Assembly: GCA_004431415.1 (NCBI GenBank)
Contig: QPMI01000459.1
Location: 62,001-126,000 of the forward strand
Origin: Cyanophora paradoxa
Lineage: Eukaryota; Glaucocystophyceae; Cyanophorales; Cyanophoraceae
Direction: 5' to 3'
DNA length: 64,000 nucleotides
Positions 45,201 through 54,012 of the stretch are shown in pieces. The notes beneath the pieces are model-generated. The model did no database searches. It saw nothing but the letters and a program-made list of their open reading frames with translations, and had not been told where the DNA came from. Position numbers and translations under genes: made by a program. Numbering within the stretch: position 1 is the first letter of the stretch; the number at the start of each line of letters is the position of its first letter.

Positions 45201-48200
45201 TTCGCCGCCCTCGCCCTTGCGCATGCTCGCCTTTGCCTCCTTCGCGCCGCCGGCCTCGCCGTCCTTCGCAGAAATCGCCTCGCCGCTCTTCTGCTTTAAG
45301 AGTATTTATAAGAATCAGAAAGGACGATTCGTTCGCGAGCATTCATGATCATCTCGCATTTTCAGGCGCGCCTCGAAGCCCTCGGGGGGCGCGTAGGAGG
45401 CCACCTCGCGCTCGTAGCGCGCCTTGTCCGCCGCCGCCTTCGCCTCGTACGGCTGCGCATGCGAAGATCCATCGCGTCAGTTCACAATGTAATTATATAA
45501 TTTTTCGACCACAATTTGCGCACTGCTTTTTCCTCGGATGACATGGCTACCCACTTTGCGCCCTGAAAATAGAAAAAGGTTCGCAGTCGCCAGGTCTAGA
45601 TTCGGACAGGATGCAATAACATTAAAAAAAAGAGCGTACCGTGAGCTTCCCGAGATCTCGGAAGCTCGCACCGGGGTTCTCCGCCTTGATCGAATCGCGC
45701 TTGTCTGTACGCGGCAGGCGGGCGTCAGTTTGAAAGCTTGCAATTGATCATGAGTAGTGATGAAAACTTCCCGAAATAAGGAGCTCGCGATCGAGCGCAC
45801 CGGTCGAAAAGAAAGCGTAGGCGGTCGAGGGCCGCTTGGGCGCGTTCGGGTCCTTCGCCGCGCATGCGCTTTTCCCGCCCTTCGCCTTGCTGGCACTGTC
45901 GTTCGCGTCCGTCGTCTGCTCGCCTGTCAGCATCGGCGTCGCGAGAGATCTAAGCCAGCATTTCAGATCACACGTGCACCTTCGATTTCTCCTTCGGCCC
46001 CTTCGGCTTCTTCTCCTTCGCGGCCGCCGGCTGCGCGGCGTGCAGCTGCGCACGCATTAATATCGGGTGTTGCTTTCGAGGCGATCACAGAAGTTTGATT
46101 AAAATCTCGAGCCTTCGGAGCGGGGGCGGATCCGGAGGGCGAGGGCTTGGCGATCTGGAAAAGGGCGTTGTCCGCAGGGGCTGCTGTAGGGGCCGAGTTC
46201 ACAGCTGGGCTCAAGGCTGGCGCAGCCCGCGCAGCAAGTCCGGAGGCCGAGGAGGCCGGCGGCGGCGGTTCGATAGCGACGTCGACTGAGGAAGCGCCGG
46301 CGCCTTCAGCCTTCGAATTTGCCATCACCGACTCCGAGGCCTGCGCAATATTTAATGATATAAAACGCATCGCCTGTTCGCGCGTGACTTACGCGACCTA
46401 AAGCTACCTTTGGGTTGGGCTTCGCTGGCATGGATGAGCTTGCAATTGCGGCATCCTGTCGCGAAGGTGAATAGATGAAGTTTAATTTCGACTTCGCTAA
46501 ATCAAAGGCAGCTGCAGGAAAGAAGCGATTCACAGGAGAAGAAGCGCTCTGACGAGCGCGCGCACCGGGGCAATATCGAGCTTTCGCGGTATTTGCGGCG
46601 GAGGCTTCGCGATGAGCAACGGCTTGACTTTCTGCTTCGTGCTCAGGTCCGCGCACGTGACGCTCAGGCTCGGAAGCGCCGAGCTTGCAATTGAGGCTGC
46701 CGATGTACTCGCCGATCGAGAGCTGGCTCTCGCATCGATATCGATAGCAGCGGCGTGCTTTCCCGAGGCGACGGCGCCGGCCGCGGCCGCCTGCGGGGCC
46801 TTCTGAGCCTCGTCGCGATCGCCCTCTGCTGCGAAACTCTGCAAAAAAAAGCGCGGGAACAGATAAGGTGCCGCCGGATCCGGAAAGCCTCAGCCGCGCG
46901 CGAAGAAAGTGATTTCTATGACTCGAGATCGGTGCCGTCTAGCCCCTAGGCCTTGGAAGGCACGAATGGACGCGATCGAATTTTGATTTTGAACGCTGCA
47001 TGCAGCTATATAGCTAGCGCTGTATATAAAAAGGCGCACGTGCACCTTCGCATTTGTGGGGCCCGCGGGTGCCGCGATGGGCGTCTGCGCGCGAAAGAAC
47101 GCCGCAAACTGTCAGGAGCAACAGAATCCCAGCTGCAGGAAACACTAGTAAAACGGGGTCCGAACTGATCTAATTACGATCTAATTGCGACCTAATATAT
47201 TAGATCACAGTTCAGTCGGCCCGGCCCGGCGATCTAATACGGATCGTATTGCAATTAGATCGGAGTTAGATCGGGGCTTGCGCCGCCTATAGCTGATAGC
47301 TGAGCCCTATAGCCTTATAGACCTATAGCCCTTAGAGCCCCTAGAGGCCCTTTTAGCCTTTTAGGTCGAGCCCGCCGCGGCGCCCGGCCCCGCGCGCCGC
47401 CCCGGCCTCCCCGCCCTAAGCTCCCCTCGAGCGCCCCTCGAGCTCATGATCATGAACACACGCTCTTGATAATTAAACAAATTACGTATGTATGCACGTG
47501 ACCCGAGCGCGTGGGCGAGAAGGCCGTTCTCAATGTGGCCACGAGGGCGTCCCTGGCGTCCCTAGGCGCCAGATCAATCCCTGGAATGCGGGGAAGCTAA
47601 AATACGCTTGTATGCGCATTGAAGAGACATTTAAGATTATGTATAAAGCTTAAGAGCAGCGCCGTGGGCTGGAGGGCGCGCACCAGAAAAGAGCCGAGCT
47701 TCGCTGTAGCTTCGCTTGGACAGCTCGCCTTCGAAATCTGGACAAGCAGAACTCGAGATCAGATGCAGAATGGTGGCGATACGAAAGAGATGGTGGCGAG
47801 CTCGGCTACGTGGAGGTCGCGTAACTGGAGGAGCGGCGGAGGAGCCGCTCCCGCGCGGCAGTTTCGCGAGCACCTGAGGCGAGAATCACGGCGATGCGCA
47901 GAGATTAGGGCGGGGGCGCACGGGTGCGGCCGCGCGGCCATGAAACTGCGGCCGCGCGGCCGCGCTCGGGCGCGGCGTGGGCACGGGCGCGGCTCGCATG
48001 CAGCAGGCTCGACAGGAGAGCAGGATCTCGCATGCTTGGCGGGCCTGGCGGCGGCGCGGGCGACTTGCGGCGCAAGCTCAGCAATACGAAGTTTGATAAG
48101 GATGCGCATTGGCCGCCGCCGCCATATCTTTCTCCCTCCAGCTCTCCTTCCCTTCCCCTCTCTGCTTCCCTGCTGCCTAGATAGCTGTATAATTATAATG

Positions 48201-48963
48201 CGAGTGATCTGATTGCTACATGTACACGGCAGCGCAAGGGTGGAGCGGCGGGGGGCGGGCGGGGGCGGCGGGGGCCCGCGGTCGGCGGCCCCGGATCTAA
48301 CTGAGATCTAACTAAGACCTAATTGCAGTTAGATCGCAATTTGGTCCTTACGCCCATTTTTAGGTCGCAATTAGATCGGGGGCCGATCTAATATATTAAG
48401 TCTCAGTTAGGTCGTAATTAGATCAGTTCGGACCCCTTTTTACTAGTGAAAAGATGGGCCGGGCCCACGCGCGGCCGGCCGCGGCTAGCGCTCGTACGCG
48501 TGACGCCGGCTTTAGGCCGCGAGCGCGCGCACCGGAGCGCTGTTTCTCTGCGGAGGCTTCACGACGATCAGCTTGCAATTGCCTTTCTTCTTCGAATTCG
48601 TGTTGCAATTGGGGCCCGCCATCGCCCGGTCGACCCCGGCTGAGAACCCGAATGTGCGGATCGCGGCGGCTGCAGAGAATTCGAAGGGCGCGTACGAAGG
48701 CCGGGCGCTGGCCCAGCGGCGCTGCGGGGCTACCGAAATCTGGAATGGAGGGGGGGATGGAGCGGATCGACGCCAATTGAAGTCGAATAATATTAATACA
48801 ATATATTCGAGCTGGTCGTGTCGCGCGCAGACGCTGAGCTCGCGCCCATCGATGTGGAGGGGGCGACGGACGTCGGCGTATCGCTCCGCTTCGTCCCGCC
48901 AGTCTTTTTTTCAACCCCGGGCTCGTGAACCCCTACAGCTAGCAGACTCGAGAGATTTGACAT
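39245..48963 (-). CDS. Putative HMG-box x3 / PAH / coiled-coil / HECT ubiquitin-ligase protein
   Basis: Over 30 exons on the minus strand. The 5' part (46.1-48.96 kb, putative ATG 48,961-48,963) is low-complexity and tentative. Then come HMG box 1 (exons 45,801-45,918, 45,640-45,704, 45,524-45,562, 45,372-45,452; DPNAPKRPSTAYAFFS), box 2 (45,110-45,290, 44,968-45,032, 44,822-44,860, 44,663-44,743) and box 3 (44,407-44,587, 44,265-44,329, 44,129-44,167, 43,969-44,050). A linker (43,782-43,895) leads to a PAH domain (43,493-43,713, 43,319-43,433; SGFLDTIKRW...LFAGHDELIAGFQRFLP), then 43,146-43,250, coiled coils (42,938-43,069, 42,725-42,859, 42,593-42,664), 42,314-42,421 and 42,026-42,070. HECT spans 41,771-41,932 to 39,245-39,364: CREFFAL, YRFIGALIGR, LTDANKRDLVRLAAQW, and catalytic Cys (codon 39,440-39,442) in RTCFDE, 43 residues from the end. 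Most joints keep phase. It is probably a nuclear E3 ligase; two adjacent genes remain possible. Confidence 0.7.
43969..44662 (-). repeat. HMG-box cassette duplicate, left copy (box 3)
   Basis: A unit of about 0.7 kb comprising linker plus all four HMG-box exons and their introns, nearly identical to 44,663-45,371. Differences are mainly in intronic CGTATACG palindromes. Its last exon has one extra C (82 instead of 81 bp), which would shift the frame, and an E-to-D change at the end. Confidence 0.9.
44663..45371 (-). repeat. HMG-box cassette duplicate, right copy (box 2)
   Basis: Second copy of the cassette. The exon beginning PYEAKAAADKAR occurs three times (43,969-44,050, 44,663-44,743 and 45,372-45,452), the third belonging to the diverged box 1. 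This places one end of the duplication in the following GC-AG intron. Confidence 0.9.
47144..48447. mobile_element. 1.3-kb element with about 63-bp terminal inverted repeats
   Basis: Left end 47,144-47,206 and right end 48,385-48,447 are imperfect inverted repeats (start ACTAGTAAAA, then GGGGTCCGAACTGATC, with GATCTAAT-like words further in). The interior has no transposase I can recognise; it contains a GC-rich centre with short open frames on both strands. It lies between exon-like pieces at about 48,524-48,680 and 47,046-47,084 of the HMG/HECT gene, so it probably occupies an intron. The target duplication is unclear because the ends are themselves palindromic (ACTAGT). It looks like a non-autonomous DNA transposon. 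Confidence 0.7.
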
Positions 48964-49015
48964 GAGCGCCGCGCGCTCGAATATTGAATATGCATTCACG
49001 TATACTTATTCAAAT

Positions 49016-51353
49016 TTACGCCTTCGACGTCGCGATCGAGGCCGCGACCTCGCCCCCGATCTCGTGGGCGCGGAGGGCGGCGCGCAGGACGGCGTGCTCG
49101 TCCGGCGGCCGCGGCATGTTCGCCGCCGTCGTCCCCGGGCCGGCGGCGCGGCGGCAGGCCCCCAGGAGCCCCGCCTCGTCCCCGGGGTCCACGCCCAGGG
49201 CGTCCAGGGTGACGGGGAGCCCTACGGCGGCGCAGAAGAGGGCGGCGCGGCGCGCCTCGGCCTCGTCGCCCTCCAGGCAGAGCTGCGCCAGCGTGCAGAA
49301 GGCGACGGTCTCCCCGTGCAGGCTGCCCCGCGTCTCCGGCAGCCTGCGGGAAGGAAAGACAACCTTAGAGCGTTATAAAAAGATTAGTCAGTTATCCAGT
49401 TAGCGGGGCTCGCCAGGTGAGGCCGTTGTGGAGGGCGTGGGCGAGGGCGAGGCCGCCGCTCTCGAAGCCGAGGCCGCTCAGGAGCACGTTCGCCTCCACG
49501 ACCCGCTCCACCGCCTCCGTCACTGTGCGTGTGGATGTTACATGTCAGCGTTTAGCTCTTGGGCCGGCCTCGGGAAGGAAAGGGAATTAAAACACAGGGA
49601 GCAAGCGCGAAAAGGGGGCCGTGCTGCCGAGGAAGCCCGCTTTAAATTGTCAGCGTTTAAGGTTCGGAATGGGCCGGCCTCAGAAAGGAAATTTGAAGGA
49701 AAAGCAGAGGGGGCGATGGGGCGCGCCCTGCTTGCGCTCGACGTCGGCCGCGGCCTGCTCGCCGTGTTCGTAGAGAATGTCCCTGGATCGAATTAAAAGT
49801 CTGATTAGTTCGAACTCAAGCTTCGGGATCGATCGCCGATTCGGACCGGCAGAGGGCGGAGAGGGCGACGGCGCTCGCCGTCGGGCGCCCGCCGACCTCG
49901 CTCCGCGCGTGCGGCGCCCGCCGGCTGCGCAAACACCAGATCGAACATCAAACGTTAAAATTACCATCAGTCATACAGAGAGAGAGAGAGCGCTTCGAAT
50001 TCGCGCGCTGACGCACCAGGCGTCGGCCTCTGCGCGGGCATCGATGCCGACCGGAACAAGAGTGAGCGGTTCGAATTCGCGACGCAGAGAGCGGCAGCCC
50101 GGCCCGGCGCGCGCGCGGTCAAAGCTAGTAAAACGGTCACCGTAGAAGGTCGCCATCGCGTCGCCCATGCCGGCCACAAGAAACCGCCGCGGTGCCTCCG
50201 CGATCACCTGCGCATTAATTTCGAATTTCAAATTTTAGAAAATTTGAATTAGCTAGGTTCTCAACATTTTCGCGAGCGGGGGGGGGGCTTTAATTTTAAT
50301 TTCCCCGGGCTTCCGTTTTCGCACCTCCGTGTCGACAAGCACCAGGTGCGGGTTGTTGCGAAAGTGGAGAACCTGCGCGCTTTCACTTGCCTCAGAGCGC
50401 GACTGCAAATCTATATTGAGTATACTTGTATCCGTGTGCACTCGCCTCTTGGAAGCTGCCATCGGGGTGATACATGCCGGACAGCGCGGAGCACGGGGCG
50501 TCATTCCTGATCGCTTCTGTTAGCTACAGCGGCGCCGACCGGCAGCGAGCGTTTAACGGTAACGCTAACACTTGTAATAAGAAATTTGCAATTGTATAGA
50601 GTACTGTTCCATGATATATTTTCGCGCACGCGGCGAGCGTGGGCGCGATCACGCAGGGAACGTCAAGGGCGCTGGCGACGGCCTTGCCCGAATCCAGGCA
50701 TTTCCCTCCACCGACCGCCATCACTGCGCCCGCAAAGCTTCAATCAGCTCCGGCAATTTAAATTTATAGCATGACTGCTGCTGCGCGAAATTTACGGTAA
50801 TCGACGGGCTCGCGACGAAAGAACTCAGAAACCATATTGACCTCTTCCCAGCTGCGAGAAAGATCGAAAGAGACCAGGCGCGGAAATCGCGCTGCATTTT
50901 AAGCGGCCACCTGCACTCGCCGCCGAAGTCCACGACGACAGCCCGCGCGCCCGCCTCCTTTAGGGACCGAACGATCCGCGCCTCGTAGGCTGAGCGCAGC
51001 GCTGGGACGATCAGCACGCCCGCGGCTGCCGAGGCATGCGCATCGGCGCTCCGCCGACAGGTGAGGGGGCGCAGGAAGCAAGCCATACTGCCGAGGAGGC
51101 CCGCTTTCATAACGAACTTGCCGGGGCTGCTGAAGATCGCGGCCCCCGACGGCCCATACGCTGACTTCGGATCGAATCGCTGCGCAAGCTGCTGCGCATG
51201 CGCATGCGACTTTTCAAGGTCGCTGGCAGGCGCAGAGGCCATGCTTCTCGGTACGTGCGAGGCCATGCCTGAGCTCGGATTGCGATCGGGGTTTGAGCTC
51301 GCCGGATCGAACGAGCTCGATCGAGCAGGAAATTGAAAATTGGACTTTTTCAA
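49016..51353 (-). CDS. Glycerol dehydrogenase (iron-containing alcohol dehydrogenase family)
   Basis: Eleven exons on the minus strand: 51,089-51,353, 50,911-51,025, 50,796-50,851, 50,630-50,723, 50,446-50,516, 50,325-50,372, 50,141-50,207, 49,847-49,924, 49,727-49,782, 49,414-49,522 and 49,016-49,343. The enzyme oxidises glycerol to dihydroxyacetone with NAD. Family marks in order: VVVDFGGEC, the nucleotide loop [58 protein letters not shown], and metal-ligand histidines in [10 protein letters not shown] and LHGETVAF. Length (over 400 residues) exceeds the bacterial enzyme by a Ser/Ala/Pro-rich N-terminal extension that could be a targeting peptide. Donors of exons 5, 9 and 10 are GC. Joints 4/5 and 7/8 are one base out of phase by my reading; an indel or a different splice site is needed. 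Introns rule out a bacterial contaminant. Confidence 0.88.
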
Positions 51354-52086
51354 GTTTCTCCGAAATTCTCGAGCTCCTGCGTGCCTAAATTTTCTCCTCT
51401 CGATCGCGAGCCCTAGCTATCTATAGGCCTGGCCTAAATTGTCTCCTCTCGAGCTCTCATGATCAGTCTATACTGTACGCAGTGCGAGCTCGATCCACTT
51501 TGCTACGCAGTGCGAGCTCTACGTATACTATGCGGGGATGCTTCGCGCCGCCGCCCGCCTGCACGCCCGCGGGGCTGCAATCATGATCGCGAGCGATGCC
51601 GCGGCCGTCTCATCGGCAATCGCGAAATCGAAATTCACAGCAGCGACTCGAGCTCCGGCCATCGATCGTGGCGGCGCGAGCTCATGCGGATGCAGGAGGA
51701 TTTCGCGGCTCCCGCACCCTCGCGATCGGCGCCGGCGCCGGCCGCAATGAGGAGGATCGGGGCTCCGGGCGCGGGGCGCCCCCGCCCCGCCTCGAATTCC
51801 GTCTGGTTCCATCGCTGGCCCTCGGCATCGGGGCTGCGGCGTGCACCTTCGCGGCTGCGGAGGACGCTGAGGCGCTTAAGCCTAGTAAGGAGGAGCCAGC
51901 GCTGGCGCCGGGCCCCGGCCCGTACGCGTGCACGTGGAGCTCGGCGTGCTAGTAAGCTCAGCCTACCAAGCTGGCCGAATATTAATTATGCTTTATATAA
52001 GTATTATTTTGAGAGACTACGTACGGTGGGGCGAATTTAAACCCCCCGCGGTCCCCCCACGGGCCGTATACGTAGGTGGTGATTCC
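51354..52086. other. Divergent intergenic region, glycerol dehydrogenase / 52-kb gene
   Basis: It probably contains both promoters. GAGCTC, CTCGAG and GATC palindromes are frequent. Open frames on both strands between 51,460 and 51,960 are Arg/Ala/Pro-rich and unconvincing. The last 90 bp hold a hairpin-forming sequence related to the 83-bp retroposon. Confidence 0.4.
51998..52078. repeat. Hairpin sequence related to the 83-bp retroposon
   Basis: It shares TTTTGAGAGACTACG, GGTGGGGCGAA, CCCCCC and GTAGGTGGTGATT with 4,826-4,880 in the same order, but with a longer middle (CCGCGGTCCCCCCACGG). It ends only a few bases before the ATG of the 52-kb gene, so it forms most of that gene's leader. GTAGGTGGTGATT also follows the A run at 53,911. 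Confidence 0.65.
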
Positions 52087-53284
52087 ATGGCCATGAACCG
52101 CGACCTGCGCGCCCGCTTCCCCAACGCGCAAGGCTGCCTCGCCGCCGTTGAAGTCGACCTCGGCAACCCGAACCGCAAGCTCAAAGTACGCCTTATGTAA
52201 ACTGTGCAATTGAGCGAAGTCTCAAAACGCGAGCCCGGGCCGGGACGTAGGTCCGCATCTGTCAGGACCTCTCGGTTGCGAGCCGTCAGGCGGTGTACGC
52301 CGGCCTCACCCCGGAGCAGCAAGCCGAGGGCCTCTCCTACCGCATCTTCTGCGGCATCCAGGGCGTCTACACGGACGACGCGCTCACCGCCATGTGCCAG
52401 GTCAGCCCCGGGCCCACCCGGGCCCCAGTGGGGGCCCATAAAAGGAACTTAAAAGATAACGCCACCCCGCGCGCGAGCGCTGGACTAAACCTCTGCCCCC
52501 GCAGGCGGTTTGGCTCGAGCCCGAGCTCTTCGACGGCAAGATCAAGGTCGTGAACCTCACGGCCCTGCAGCCCCACAAGTACAAGCGTGACGGCGACAAC
52601 ATCGCCATCGTCGGCAAGGAAGTGAAGCCCGTGCTCGACGCGGACGACTCCGAGGACGAGGACCAGGAGGTCCGTACCCCCCCTCGCCCCCGAGGGACCC
52701 TGTACCCCCCCTGACAGAAGGCCCACCCGACAGTCGCTCTACCCCGACTCGCTGGCCCTGGCGGCCTCCGAGACCAGCGCGAAGGTCGTCACGGAGCACC
52801 GCATCCACTACCCCAACGGGGTGGGCGGCCGCGCCTCGTACCGCCCCGGCCACTCCACCACGGCCCGCCGGCTCAACCGCCTCAGCGCCCTCAATGAGGG
52901 CAAGACTAACGAGGAGGCAGCCAAGATCGCGGCGGAGATCGCCGCCAAGTCTCGCAAGCGCGCGGCCGCGCACTTCGGGCCCGACGCGCGCAAGAAGAAT
53001 AAGGGCGGCGCCGCTGCCCCCGCCGCCCCGGTTGCCCCCGCGCCCCACCCCGCCGCCGCCGCCGCCGCGGCGGCCGCCGCCGCCGCCCCGCGCCGATCGC
53101 CGCCCCCGCGCCCGCCCCGGGCCCGGCCCCGCCCCGGCCCGCCCCGGCCAACATCACGCTCGCCAACTACCAGGCCACCCAGAAGCTCCTCACCGAGCTC
53201 ACGGCGGCCATCGGCGGCCCCGCCGCCGTAGAGGCCTACCTCGCCGGCCGCCGCGCCGCGGCGGCGGACAACGCAGCGGCGTAG
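52087..53284 (+). CDS. Unrecognised conserved-looking four-exon gene
   Basis: Exons 52,087-52,185, 52,251-52,400, 52,505-52,669 and 52,734-53,284, all GT-AG and phase 0. The product (about 320 residues) starts MAMNRDLRARFPNAQG. Its N-terminal two thirds look globular (VAVYAG-like helix, FCGIQGVYTDDALTAMCQ, VWLEPELFDGKIKVVNL), with an acidic DDSEDEDQE linker, a basic KSRKRAAAHFGPDARKKNK segment that could be a nuclear signal, a long Ala/Pro tract and a final helix (NYQATQKLLTELTAAIGG). The last exon needs a one-base change in the GCC/CCCC tract near 53,080 to keep its two ends in one frame, probably a homopolymer or repeat error. Introns 1 and 3 begin GTACGCC and GTCCGTACCCC. The ATG at 52,087 is preceded by the retroposon-like hairpin. 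Function unknown. Confidence 0.65.
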
Positions 53285-53689
53285 ACTCTCTAGGACCCTC
53301 CTAGAGTTGGGGCCTCCGGCCACCCCCTTTCTCTCTTTCTTTTCTCTTAGTCAATCTCTCTTTCCAGAGCGGCCATGAGGCCTCGCTACACCTAAGGGCG
53401 CGACACTTAGCTGTCATGTATGCTTGATGAAGCAATGCCAAGGCGCGCGCCCAAGACCCCCGACCAAGCCACCCCCGCCACTCGCCCCGCATCTTAGCTC
53501 CGGCCCCGCAGGGCCCCCACCTAGCCCGTGCTCACCCCTCTCTTGCGTACCTAGCCCCATCCCGGCCACCCGGGACACCCGCCCCGCGCCCCGCATGCCG
53601 AAAGATAGGGGGATGTGCAACCGCCCTAGGCCTGTACTACCCCCCCACCCCACCCCACCCCCCCACCCCCCCTAACAGACTACGCCCCG

Positions 53690-53910
53690 CCGACGCGAGC
53701 CCACGACGGACACCCCGCCAAGCTCCCCCCCCCCCCCCAACACTGAACGCTTCTAGTTAGCGTCGAAGCGCCTATCCCTGTGTGCCGGCCACAGGTTATG
53801 AGCTGACCCAGAGTTCGGCCTAGTCCGAACCGGTAGTGCATACGATGAAGTCAGTGGTCTGAGAATAAAACAAACGCCCAAGAATTGGGCTATCCTGAAA
53901 AAAAACGTAG
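53690..53910 (+). mobile_element. SINE-like element, plus orientation
   Basis: The block from about 53,765 to 53,855 matches the reverse complement of the SINE-like insertion at 20,048-20,378: GCGCCTATCCCTGTGT, CAGGTTATG, GACCCAGAGTTCGGCC, GTCCGAACCGGTAGTGC. It ends in A8 at 53,910. Upstream, a C-rich run (53,727-53,740) takes the place of the longer C run in the other copy. Flanking target duplications are not evident. Confidence 0.65.
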
Positions 53911-54012
53911 GTGGTGATTTATAGGGTAGCTATAGGTACTATAAAACCGTATACGTATTCGTACTATACTATGATATATACCGTAATAAACAATATCATG
54001 ACAGGCAAATTT

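Noticed and set aside
49016-51353. Glycerol dehydrogenase as bacterial contamination or recent transfer
   Set aside because: The gene is interrupted by ten introns using the same GC/GT donors as neighbouring genes, so it is resident in this genome.
53750-53860. SINE core considered as a U snRNA, SRP RNA or spliced-leader gene
   Set aside because: No Sm site, SRP Alu-domain motif, or known spliced-leader sequence could be matched by eye.
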